A program made the translations under genes and the position numbers. From Palleronia aestuarii (GTDB taxonomy: Bacteria > Pseudomonadota > Alphaproteobacteria > Rhodobacterales > Rhodobacteraceae): a DNA stretch of 64,000 bases. Below are positions 34,485 through 42,222 of this stretch, in pieces (the first letter of the stretch is position 1; every line of letters begins with the position of its first letter). The DNA is taken from assembly GCF_003253995.1 (NCBI RefSeq), contig NZ_QKZL01000005.1, positions 124,001 to 188,000 of the forward strand, read 5' to 3'. A model generated the notes under the pieces. The model saw only the letters and a list, made by a program, of their open reading frames with translations, was not told the origin of the DNA and did not search any database.

Positions 34485-35626
34485 GCGTCCACCCCGCGCG
34501 CGGCGAGGACGCGGCGGGCGCGCTCCGCGGCGCGCTCCGGGTCGGGAAAGAGACGGGCCGCCTCGGCGAGCCGGACGATCTCGGCTAGGTGGATCGTCGA
34601 GCGCGCGCTCTCCTGTCCGCCGACCATCGTGAAGTGATCCTGGTGGCCGTTGAGATAGGAGAGGAACACCACGCCCGTCTTGTAGAACCGCGTGGGCGCG
34701 CGGAAGATGTGCCGCGACAGCGGAACGGTCGGCGCGAAGGTGTCGTGATAGGTGTCCGTCTCGCCGCGAGCGAGCTCCGACAGGGCTTTCGCCGCGATGC
34801 CCGCGATCGGGTCGAAGATGCCGAGGAGCGCGTGGGAATGGCCCTGCTCGTCGCCGGCGATGAGGTGGGGATAGTTGAAATCGTCGCCCGTATACATGGC
34901 CACCCCATCGGGAAGGCGCCGCCGCATGGCGATTTCCTTCTCCGCCGACAGGAGGCTGATCTTGATGCCGTCGACCTTGCCGGCATTCGTCTCGATCACG
35001 CCGAGGCAGGTCTCCATCGCCGCCATGTGGTCGGCCGACCCCCAGTAGCCCGCGAGGGCGGGATCGAACATCTCTCCCAGCCAATGCAGGATCGCGGGGC
35101 GCTCCAGCCCCGACAGGATGCGGCCGTAGACGCGGGCGTAATCCTCGGGCCCGGTGGCCGCGACGGCCAGCGCGCGCGACGCCATGAGGATCACGCGCGA
35201 TCCCGCGGCCTCCACCGCCTCGCATTGCTCCTCGTAGGCGCGGATCACGTCGTCGACGGTCACGTTTGGGCCGGGCGCCAGATGGTCGGTGCCCGCGCCG
35301 CTGGCGATCAGGTGCCCGCCCTCCTTCGCGAGCGCGGTGGAGCGGCGGATCAGCTCGAGGGAGGTTCCCCAGTCGAGGCCCATGCCGCGTTGCGCGGTGT
35401 CCATTGCCTCGGCCACGCCGAAGCCGAGGCTCCAGAGATGCTGGCGAAAGGCGAGCGTGCGGTCCCAGTCGAGGTCGACCTCGCTCGACGGATCGATCTC
35501 GGCCAGGGGATCGGCGACCACGTGGGCCGCGGCATAGGCGGTCCGCGACCAGTCCGCGCCGCCTTCGGGCGCGGGACCGGCGGTCAGCGTAACGTCGCCG
35601 CCGGGCAGGGCGAGGGTGGTGCTCAT
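34481..35626 (-). CDS. DUF993 protein, dihydrodipicolinate synthase-like aldolase family
   Basis: The 381-residue protein matches DUF993, a poorly studied branch of the DHDPS/N-acetylneuraminate lyase superfamily. The expected Schiff-base lysine is K222 in NAGKVDGIKISLLSAEKE. The usual catalytic tyrosine region is replaced by AILHWLGEMFDPALAGYWGS (residues 178-197). Conserved features such as YTGDDFNYPHLIAGDEQGHSHALLGIFDPIAG follow. By analogy it would cleave or form a 2-keto acid aldol. It overlaps both neighbours by 4 bases. The substrate is unknown; context points to a sugar acid derivative. Confidence 0.83.
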   Translation of the reverse strand: MSTTLALPGGDVTLTAGPAPEGGADWSRTAYAAAHVVADPLAEIDPSSEVDLDWDRTLAFRQHLWSLGFGVAEAMDTAQRGMGLDWGTSLELIRRSTALAKEGGHLIASGAGTDHLAPGPNVTVDDVIRAYEEQCEAVEAAGSRVILMASRALAVAATGPEDYARVYGRILSGLERPAILHWLGEMFDPALAGYWGSADHMAAMETCLGVIETNAGKVDGIKISLLSAEKEIAMRRRLPDGVAMYTGDDFNYPHLIAGDEQGHSHALLGIFDPIAGIAAKALSELARGETDTYHDTFAPTVPLSRHIFRAPTRFYKTGVVFLSYLNGHQDHFTMVGGQESARSTIHLAEIVRLAEAARLFPDPERAAERARRVLAARGVDA

Positions 35627-36783
35627 AGGCCAAGGTCCTCCAGATCGACCCAGCGTCGTTCCTTGGAGGAAAGATAGCCGGCCCGCGCGAGTTGCACGCC
35701 CTTGGCGCCTTCGGCGAGCGTATAGGACCAGGGCGCATCCTCGGCCACGTGGCGCAGGAAACCTTCCCACTGCACCTTGAAGCCGTTGTCGAAGACCTGA
35801 TTGTCCGGCACCTCTTCCCAGGTGTCGAAGAAGTCGAGTGTCTGCGGCTCGTCGGGGTTCCAGACCGGCTTCGGCGTGTTGACCCGGTGTTGCGACCAGC
35901 ACCGATGGAGCCCCGCGACGGCAGATCCGTGTGTGCCGTCGATCTGGAAGGTCACGAGATCGTCGCGGCGCACGCGGGTGCACCAGCTCGAATTGATATG
36001 CGCCACGATTTCCCCGTCCGGCCCGTCGAGGAGGAACGTGGCATAGGCCGCGTCGTCGGCTGTGGCGTCGTAGCGCGCACCGGCCTCGTCGAGCCGCGAG
36101 GGGATGTGGGTGAAGCCGAGGCAAGAGACCGACTTCACCGGGGCGATTACGTTGTCGAGGACGTAGCGCCAATGGCAGAGCATGTCGGAGATCATGCCGC
36201 CGCCATCCTCCGCGCGGTAATTCCAGGAGGGCCGCTGCGGCGTCAGGTCGTCACCGGTGAAGACCCAGTACCCGAATTCGCCCTTCACGCTGAGCATCCG
36301 GCCGAAGAAGCCCAGGTCGCGCAGGCGCTTCAGCTTGGCCAGGCCCGGCAGGTCGAGCTTGTCGTGGACGATGCCGTTCTTGACGCCCCTGGACTTCGCA
36401 TGGCGTGCGAGATCGACCGCCTCCTCGAGGCTCTCGCTGACCGGCTTCTCGCAATAGACGTGCTTGCCCGCGTCGATCGCCCGCTTCAGCAGACCCGGCC
36501 GCATCTGCGTGGAGGCCGCGTCAAAGAAGATCGCGTCGTCGGGATTGGCGAGCGCGGCGTCGAGGTCGGTCGTGTGGCGCGTGACGCCATGCGCCTCGGC
36601 GAGGGCCGCGATCTTCTCGGCATTGCGCCCGACGATGATCGGATCGGGCACCAGACGCCGCCCGTCCGACAGCGCGAGCCCGCCCTGGTCCCGGATCGCG
36701 AGGACGGAACGTATGAGATGCTGGTTCATCCCCATCCGTCCCGTCACCCCGTGCATGATGATGCCGATGCGTTCGCGTCTCAC
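35623..36783 (-). CDS. Gfo/Idh/MocA family oxidoreductase
   Basis: The 386-residue NAD(P)-dependent enzyme starts RRERIGIIMHGVTGRMGMNQHLIRSVLAIRDQGG, a Rossmann start with GVTGRMG in place of the usual GxGxxG. The conserved EKP motif is HVYCEKPVSESLEEA near residue 120. A GGGMISDMLCHWRYVLDN segment near 215 carries the catalytic histidine of the family. These enzymes oxidise or reduce hydroxyls of sugars and inositols. It is the first gene of the three-gene operon, preceded at 34 bases by a perfect 8-base inverted repeat. Confidence 0.87.
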   Translation of the reverse strand: MRRERIGIIMHGVTGRMGMNQHLIRSVLAIRDQGGLALSDGRRLVPDPIIVGRNAEKIAALAEAHGVTRHTTDLDAALANPDDAIFFDAASTQMRPGLLKRAIDAGKHVYCEKPVSESLEEAVDLARHAKSRGVKNGIVHDKLDLPGLAKLKRLRDLGFFGRMLSVKGEFGYWVFTGDDLTPQRPSWNYRAEDGGGMISDMLCHWRYVLDNVIAPVKSVSCLGFTHIPSRLDEAGARYDATADDAAYATFLLDGPDGEIVAHINSSWCTRVRRDDLVTFQIDGTHGSAVAGLHRCWSQHRVNTPKPVWNPDEPQTLDFFDTWEEVPDNQVFDNGFKVQWEGFLRHVAEDAPWSYTLAEGAKGVQLARAGYLSSKERRWVDLEDLGL

Positions 36784-36811
36784 TCACCGATCCTCCTGAC
36801 TGTCCTACTTT

Positions 36812-36836
36812 CCGGTAACCTACTAAACAGTAGGTT
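36812..36836. promoter_or_regulatory. Palindromic operator upstream of the Gfo/Idh-DUF993 operon
   Basis: AACCTACT (36817-36824) and AGTAGGTT (36829-36836) form a perfect inverted repeat around AAAC. It is preceded by CCGGT, so that CCGGTAACCT matches the start of the second site at 42068. The site lies in the 77-base gap before the Gfo/Idh gene, where a repressor would block its promoter. The TetR protein at 32838-33491 is the likely binder. Sequence match is seen; binding is inferred. Confidence 0.65.
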
Positions 36837-36860
36837 CAAGCGCAATAGCCCGGTATCGCC

Positions 36861-38192
36861 TCAAATTCCCCCGAAACCAGGTTGGTCGAGGGAGCGGATC
36901 GTGACGCGACCCTCGGAAATTCCGAGCGCCGGACGGTCTTCGACCCATTTGTAGATGTCGTCGTGGACGGCGAGCCGAGCCGTCACCTCGTCGTCCGGAG
37001 CCCCCTGCATGCCGCCTGCGAAATGATGGCCGTTGCGCTCCATGTCCGGCACGCCGCAAGCCGACGCCATCGCCGTGTCCTGCTGCCAGGCGAGACCCGG
37101 CTGGCAGGTCAGATCCTCCGCCGACAGTATGGCCTCGGCCTCCCGTGCCCGCGCCGCGTTCAGGAGTGCGCGGAGGACGCCCTTGCAGCTCTTGATCGAC
37201 GTCCCGGCCCAGCCCCGGTCGAGCGCCTCGGCGAAGGCGTCGTCGTGGTCGTCGCTCTCGTCGATCACGAGGGGAACGCCGATGCCGTCCGGGACCGGAC
37301 CGGAGAGCGCCGTCGTACGGTCGAAGGGCTGTTCGACGAAGCGCAGGGCGTCGCGGATCGGGGCGAGGGCTCGGTCCTTCGCCAGAGCCGCGAGGAACTC
37401 GTCGAAGGCCTCGGGAGCGTATTGCTCGTTCGCGTCGAGCGTGACGGTCCGATCCGTGACCGGCGCGAGGAGGGTGGCGATCCGACGCAGGCGGTTCAGG
37501 TCTTCGGCCGGATCCCCTTTCAGCTTGATCTTGAACGCGGTTATCCCGTGCGCCGCGATGACCTCCGCGAGGCAGACCGGCAATCCGTCGCGTGGCGCGT
37601 CGGCCGCGACATCGTCCGGGACGAGGGGGGCGTCGAAGCCGATCGTGTGGCGCAGACGCGCGCTGCGGGGCGGCCCGATCCTCTGTAGCGAAGCGGCAAG
37701 CGCCTGTCTCGACAGATCGGCGGGAAGATGCGCCGCGAGATCGAAGAGATCGTCGCGGGCCGCGCGCCAGAACGGAACTTCGGCGGCGCGGCAAACCGCG
37801 TCGATCAGGGCCATCTCGACGAGCGCGGGACCGAACCCCGCCGCGAGAGGCGGCGTGCCGGCCGGCATCCGGTCCGACGCCACGACCCGAAGCTCGCGCG
37901 CGAGGGCAGGGAGCGGTCCCTCCTGTCCGGCGATCGCTTGGGTGGCGACGCGCACGCTCTCCCTCGACGTGCCGATCGTGTCCTCGGCGGAGAGCTCAAG
38001 GCGCTTGTCGAACCAGCGAGGCACCATCAGCTGCGCCGAACGGCCCGTGATCTCCCGGCCATCCACCAGTGCCGTCACGCGGCACCACGCCTCGCCGGTA
38101 CGGTGCATGACCGCCGTGCCGAACTGGAAGGGCAGGCGCATGGTGACGGTCCGCTTTTCCCATTCCGCGGCCAGGATACGAAGCCGGGTCAT
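36861..38192 (-). CDS. Enolase superfamily protein (mandelate racemase/muconate lactonising enzyme-like)
   Basis: The 443-residue protein has the enolase-superfamily active-site set: K221-I-K223 in FKIKLKGD, D253 in LDANEQY, E287 in FVEQPF, D311-E312 in VIDESDD, and lysines in TSIKSCKG (334/337). The KxK plus C-terminal lysine arrangement is that of the muconate lactonising subgroup, not of the mandelate racemase subgroup with its His-Asp pair. It is longer than usual (about 370). In an operon with a carboxylate importer it may epimerise, dehydrate or cycloisomerise a carboxylic acid. Start overlaps the isomerase stop by ATGA. It is the last gene of this operon. Confidence 0.8.
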   Translation of the reverse strand: MTRLRILAAEWEKRTVTMRLPFQFGTAVMHRTGEAWCRVTALVDGREITGRSAQLMVPRWFDKRLELSAEDTIGTSRESVRVATQAIAGQEGPLPALARELRVVASDRMPAGTPPLAAGFGPALVEMALIDAVCRAAEVPFWRAARDDLFDLAAHLPADLSRQALAASLQRIGPPRSARLRHTIGFDAPLVPDDVAADAPRDGLPVCLAEVIAAHGITAFKIKLKGDPAEDLNRLRRIATLLAPVTDRTVTLDANEQYAPEAFDEFLAALAKDRALAPIRDALRFVEQPFDRTTALSGPVPDGIGVPLVIDESDDHDDAFAEALDRGWAGTSIKSCKGVLRALLNAARAREAEAILSAEDLTCQPGLAWQQDTAMASACGVPDMERNGHHFAGGMQGAPDDEVTARLAVHDDIYKWVEDRPALGISEGRVTIRSLDQPGFGGI

Positions 38193-39004
38193 CGCAGCGC
38201 ACCCTCGCAGGCCCTGAGCGTCGCGATCCCGGTCGCGGCGGTCACGCGCGCGTCGACGAGCGTCCGGAACGGCTCGATCCCGATCGGACGGGACCATCCG
38301 GTCTCGATCAGGGCCGCGACGGTGTTGTGGAACGGATCCGTGCCCATGCCCGGCGCGCCGCGGTTCGTGTCGTTGGCGTGAATATGGCCGATCACCCCTT
38401 CGGGGACCCATCGCCGGATCAGGTCGGCCACCGGCGGTTCCACCTGACCGGCCGCAGAGCAATCGATCATTGTCCTGAAGGCAGGATGGCCGACCGCGCG
38501 GACGAGCGCCGCGCCTTCGCCCACGTCGCCGATCGTCTCGGCTTCCGCGAGCGGCTCGATACAGTAGCTCAGACCGAGTTCGCCTGCCCGCGCGGCCAGC
38601 GGGGCGAAGAATTCGGCGAGTGACGCGACAAGGTCGGCATCGGACATTCCGGGCGGCCGACGACGGTTCGCAGGCGAGCCATGCACGATCACCTCCCCGC
38701 CGAGCGCGGCGCAGAGGTCGAGGAGACGAAGCAGGCGCGACCGGGTTGCTGCCTGCCGCGCCGGATCGGTGATCGACGCGTCCGGGTAATGTGAGAGCAG
38801 CCAGTGCAGCCCCGTGATCCGCATCCCGGCATCCTCGACCGTCTTGCGGATCGCTCGCGCGTCTGCCTCTTCGGGGGCGGGGCCGAGGGTATAGGGCGCG
38901 AGTTCGAGCCCGACATAGCCGAGGTCGCGGGCGATCCGGGCCTGCGCGCCGAGATCGGTCCCCTCCTCGGCCAGGAGTTCATTGCAGAGCGTGTATTCAA
39001 GCAT
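38189..39004 (-). CDS. Sugar phosphate isomerase/epimerase family protein (second copy)
   Basis: The 271-residue TIM-barrel protein shows LEYTLCNELLAEEGTDLGAQARIARDLGYVGLELAPYT at the start, HWLLSHYP near residue 68, IEPLAEAE near 145 and GHIHANDTNRGAPGMGTDPF near 210, the metal- and substrate-binding segments of the family. It is distinct from the isomerase at 33657-34484. It lies between tctA and the enolase gene with overlaps of 8 and 4 bases, so it is part of the tctCBA operon. Confidence 0.83.
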   Translation of the reverse strand: MLEYTLCNELLAEEGTDLGAQARIARDLGYVGLELAPYTLGPAPEEADARAIRKTVEDAGMRITGLHWLLSHYPDASITDPARQAATRSRLLRLLDLCAALGGEVIVHGSPANRRRPPGMSDADLVASLAEFFAPLAARAGELGLSYCIEPLAEAETIGDVGEGAALVRAVGHPAFRTMIDCSAAGQVEPPVADLIRRWVPEGVIGHIHANDTNRGAPGMGTDPFHNTVAALIETGWSRPIGIEPFRTLVDARVTAATGIATLRACEGALR

Positions 39005-40517
39005 CGCGCTTTTCCGCCCGCGCGAGGATGCCGGTCACCCACCGTCTCACCGACGCGAAGTTCGCGAGGATCGACAACGCGATGATCACCACGAAAACGA
39101 GCGAGACGGGCCGCGTGAAGAACGGCACGAGATCGCCGTCGCTGAGCGTCAGGCCGCGCCGCAAGCTCTTGTCGAGCAGATCGCCGAGGATGATCCCGAG
39201 GACGAGCGGCGCCATGGGATACTTCATCTGCCGCAGGACGAAGCCCACGAGGCCGAAGGCCACCATGACCCAGATGTCGAAGATCCGCTGGCTGAGCGCG
39301 TAGGTGCCGATCACGCAGAGCACGAAGACGATCGGCATCAGGTTGGCGTAGGGCACCCGCAGGACCTGCACGAAGGCCCGCGTCAGGCTCAACCCGTAGA
39401 GCCCCATGAAGAGCGTCGCGAGGATCAGCATCGCGCCGACCTGGCTGACGAATTGCGGCTGCTCGATCATGATCAGCGGTCCGGGCCGGATACCGTGGAT
39501 GAAGAGCGCCGCGATCAGAACGGCGGAGCTCGCCGAACCGGGCACCGCGAGCGTGATCGCCGGGATGAGGGAGCCCGGCACGACCGCGGAATTGCCCGTC
39601 TCCGCCGCCGTCAGCCCCTCGTGGCTGCCCTTGCCGTAGCGATCCGCTTCCTTGCTCGTGCGCCGGGCGGCGACGTAGCTCGCCCAGGCACCGATATCCT
39701 CGCCCACGCCGGGAATGATTCCTACCAGCGTGCCGATGATGCCGGACCGGATCGAGGTCACCTTGTAGCGCCAGACATCCGAGAGCGTGGGCAGGATCCG
39801 GTCGCTCTTATCTTTCGCGGTGGCGAGGATCCCGGCACGACCCCACATGGCGTTTAGGATCTCGGCGAAGCCGAAAGCACCCACCATGGCGGGGATCAGG
39901 CCGATGCCGCCTGCGAGGTCGCTGGAGCCGAAGGAGAAGCGCACATGGGCGTGGATCCCCTCCGATCCGACCATGGCGACCATCAGCCCCAGGATCCCCG
40001 CGATGTAGCCCTTGAGCGGTGTCGTGTCGGCCGTGAGCTGTCCGGAGATGACGATGCCGAAGACCGCGAGCCAGAAGAACTCGAAACTGCCGAAATTGAG
40101 CGCCGCCTCGGCCAGCGGTGGCGCGATCAGGACGAGGAGCAGGATGCCCACGAGCGTGCCGATCATGGAGCCCACCGTGGCGAGGCCCATCGCGTAGCCC
40201 GCGCGACCCGCCTTGGCGAGAGGATAGCCGTCGAGCGCCGTCGCGGCGCTCGCGGGCGTGCCGGGGATGTTGAGGAGGATCGCGCTGCGCGAGCCGCCGT
40301 AGATCGCGCCCACGTACATGCACAGGAGCACGAGGATCGCCGAGGTACTGTCGAGCGAATAGGTCAGCGTGGTCATCAGCGCGACGCCCATCGTCGCCGT
40401 CAGACCGGGCAGCGATCCGATGATGATGCCCAGAAGCGTCGACCATGCTGCATGGAACAGCATCATCGGCGTCAGGAGGAGCGCGAAGGCGGCGGCGAGG
40501 TCGGTCAGGGCGCTCAT
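38997..40517 (-). CDS. tctA: Tripartite tricarboxylate transporter large permease (TctA)
   Basis: The 506-residue membrane protein has TctA hallmarks: GIIIGSLPGLTATMGVALMTTLTYSLDSTSAILVLLCMYVGAIYGGSRSAILLNIPGTPASAATALDGYPLAKAGRAGYAM, with the repeat-related GIIPGVGEDIGAWASYVAARRTSKE near residue 265. It is the main channel of the TTT importer. The ATG at 40517 overlaps the tctB stop by ATGA. TTT systems take up citrate, tartrate, terephthalate or other carboxylates. Confidence 0.93.
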   Translation of the reverse strand: MSALTDLAAAFALLLTPMMLFHAAWSTLLGIIIGSLPGLTATMGVALMTTLTYSLDSTSAILVLLCMYVGAIYGGSRSAILLNIPGTPASAATALDGYPLAKAGRAGYAMGLATVGSMIGTLVGILLLVLIAPPLAEAALNFGSFEFFWLAVFGIVISGQLTADTTPLKGYIAGILGLMVAMVGSEGIHAHVRFSFGSSDLAGGIGLIPAMVGAFGFAEILNAMWGRAGILATAKDKSDRILPTLSDVWRYKVTSIRSGIIGTLVGIIPGVGEDIGAWASYVAARRTSKEADRYGKGSHEGLTAAETGNSAVVPGSLIPAITLAVPGSASSAVLIAALFIHGIRPGPLIMIEQPQFVSQVGAMLILATLFMGLYGLSLTRAFVQVLRVPYANLMPIVFVLCVIGTYALSQRIFDIWVMVAFGLVGFVLRQMKYPMAPLVLGIILGDLLDKSLRRGLTLSDGDLVPFFTRPVSLVFVVIIALSILANFASVRRWVTGILARAEKRDA

Positions 40518-40996
40518 GGCAGACGGACCAGGAAAACCTCGGCGAAAAGCGCCGAGGTGCCGAGGGCGACGGCGCCGCCGAGGATCGCGGAGACGGCGAG
40601 GGACCGTGCCCGCACGAACGTCGATGCCTCCGCCTGCCACGAGAAGATCGCGGAGAAGGCGGCCGTGAAGATCGCGGTCGACCAGAAGAACGGCAGCCAG
40701 CCGACGAGGACGAGCGCGTAGACGAGGCAAAGACCGGCGGTCACGGCGAGACGGAGCCACGATCCGTCATGGAAGGTCTGCGCATCCTCTTCCCGGGCTC
40801 GCGCGGCCTCGCGCCAGAGAAGGCCCGCGCATAGTGCGAGCAGGGCCCCCAGGATCATCGGTACGAGACCGGGGATCGAGGCGGGATGGATCTGTCGGAT
40901 CTCCAGACGGTCCATGGTGTAACCGCCCACGGCCATCGACAGGCCGAGCGCGCCGAGGACGATCGCGGTCAGGCGATCGGCGAGCGACATGGTCAT
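40514..40996 (-). CDS. tctB: Tripartite tricarboxylate transporter small permease (TctB)
   Basis: The 160-residue protein has four hydrophobic helices, starting MTMSLADRLTAIVLGALGLSMAVGG and containing IRQIHPASIPGLVPMILGALLALCAGLL, typical of TctB. The Shine-Dalgarno sequence GGAGGG lies 6 bases before the ATG at 40996; the open frame further upstream overlaps tctC and is not coding. It partners TctA. Confidence 0.87.
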   Translation of the reverse strand: MTMSLADRLTAIVLGALGLSMAVGGYTMDRLEIRQIHPASIPGLVPMILGALLALCAGLLWREAARAREEDAQTFHDGSWLRLAVTAGLCLVYALVLVGWLPFFWSTAIFTAAFSAIFSWQAEASTFVRARSLAVSAILGGAVALGTSALFAEVFLVRLP

Positions 40997-41049
40997 GAAC
41001 GTCCCTCCGGGAGGGTTGGGCGGGAAGGCCGGGGCCTTCCCGGCGAAGC

Positions 41050-42066
41050 TCAGGAGCCGGAGCAGTCGATGCCGATCTCGGACGGATCGACAACCGCCTC
41101 GCCCCGCTCGACCCGCGCGCAGGCCTCGGCGATGACGACGGGCATAGCGATCTCGCGCGCTTCCTCGCCATAGCTCGGTGCGAAGACCGCGCCGTGATCG
41201 TTGGCATAGCTGCGCAATTCCTCGCTCTCCATGACGTGGTCCTGCCATACCTGGTCCATGGTGTCGTAGACTTCCTGCGGGGCGCCCGTGGGAATGAAGA
41301 CACCGAAATAATCGGCCGCCACGTGGAAATCGGGCACGAACTCGGTGATCGGCGGTACCGGATCGATGCCTTCTACCTCCAGCGGCTCGTCCGACAGGAC
41401 GGTCAGCGGGCGAAGACGCCCGGCCCGCACCATCTCGGTCTGCTCGACGGCGAGTTGGGTCGTCGACTGCACCTCTCCCGACGCCGCCGCGATCACGGCC
41501 GGGTTGCCCCCGTCATACGTGATCATCCGTGCGCCGTTCAGGTCGTTCTTCGCGGCTTCGCGAATGGCGGCGAGCGCCATGCCGCCGGAACTGTTCACGC
41601 CGGCCGTGCCGACGGTCACCGAGCCGGTCTCCATCGCCTCGAGAAGAGCCGGGAAGTCCTGGAATTCCGTATCGATGTTGACGCTGACCATCGGCACGTT
41701 CGCCACGTGCAGGTAGATGTGGTAATCATCGATCGACGTATCCTCGACGAGGCCCGTCACCGCGTAGGTCGCGTTGTTGGCGATGGCGTTCGCGGTCCAG
41801 GTATAGCCGTCGCGCGGCGCGTCTAGGGCGGCGCGCGTCCCAGTGGAGCCCGACGCCCCGGGCTGGTTCACCACCACGACCTCGGTGCCGAGCGCCTCCT
41901 CGATGATCGGCGCCACGACGCGGGTCACCTGATCGGTCGATCCCCCTGCCGACCATGGCACGATGATGTTGATCGGTCGATCGGGCTGCCAGCTGTATTC
42001 CTGGGCGATCGACGCCGGCGCCACGAAGCTCGCCGTCGCCAGCACCCCTGCCATGATGGATCTCAT
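41050..42066 (-). CDS. tctC: Tripartite tricarboxylate transporter substrate-binding protein (TctC/Bug family)
   Basis: The 338-residue protein has a signal peptide (MRSIMAGVLATASFVAPASIAQ) and the Bug fold: WQPDRPINIIVPWSAGGSTDQVTRVVAPIIEEALGTEVVVVNQPGASGSTGTRAALDAPRDGYTW. The carboxylate-binding loops GGSTDQ and VGTAGVNSSGG are present. It heads the operon tctC-tctB-tctA-isomerase-enolase. Its Shine-Dalgarno (GGGAGG) lies inside the palindromic operator at 42069-42105, so repressor binding would block transcription very close to the gene. Confidence 0.9.
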   Translation of the reverse strand: MRSIMAGVLATASFVAPASIAQEYSWQPDRPINIIVPWSAGGSTDQVTRVVAPIIEEALGTEVVVVNQPGASGSTGTRAALDAPRDGYTWTANAIANNATYAVTGLVEDTSIDDYHIYLHVANVPMVSVNIDTEFQDFPALLEAMETGSVTVGTAGVNSSGGMALAAIREAAKNDLNGARMITYDGGNPAVIAAASGEVQSTTQLAVEQTEMVRAGRLRPLTVLSDEPLEVEGIDPVPPITEFVPDFHVAADYFGVFIPTGAPQEVYDTMDQVWQDHVMESEELRSYANDHGAVFAPSYGEEAREIAMPVVIAEACARVERGEAVVDPSEIGIDCSGS

Positions 42067-42068
42067 TC

Positions 42069-42105
42069 CGGTAACCTCCCTAAACTACCAATTGGTAGGT
42101 TACCG
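42069..42105. promoter_or_regulatory. Nested palindromic operator upstream of tctC
   Basis: Two inverted repeats share a centre region. The outer arms CGGTAACCT (42069-42077) and AGGTTACCG (42097-42105) match perfectly. Inside lies a perfect 14-base palindrome CTACCAATTGGTAG (42085-42098). The element begins 3 bases before the tctC start and covers its ribosome-binding site. CCGGTAACCT and the following CTAAAC also occur in the site upstream of the Gfo/Idh operon (36812-36836). This suggests one repressor for both operons. Confidence 0.7.
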
Positions 42106-42162
42106 TTTCGTCGGAACGAGTCAAGCGACGACTTTCGACGGGTTACCGCCAGCAGATAAGGC

Positions 42163-42190
42163 GCCGGGAGCGGGTCGACCCGCACCCGGC
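42163..42190 (-). terminator. Strong hairpin after the zwf-GH15 operon
   Basis: Arms GCCGGG-A-GCGGGT and ACCCGC-A-CCCGGC pair over 12 of 13 positions around a very tight centre. The hairpin starts 33 bases past the GH15 stop codon in the direction of that gene. No T-run follows it. It probably ends the leftward transcript before the tctC promoter region. Confidence 0.5.
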
Positions 42191-42222
42191 ACCCACCCGA
42201 GGACAACCCATGGTCGTTAGCT

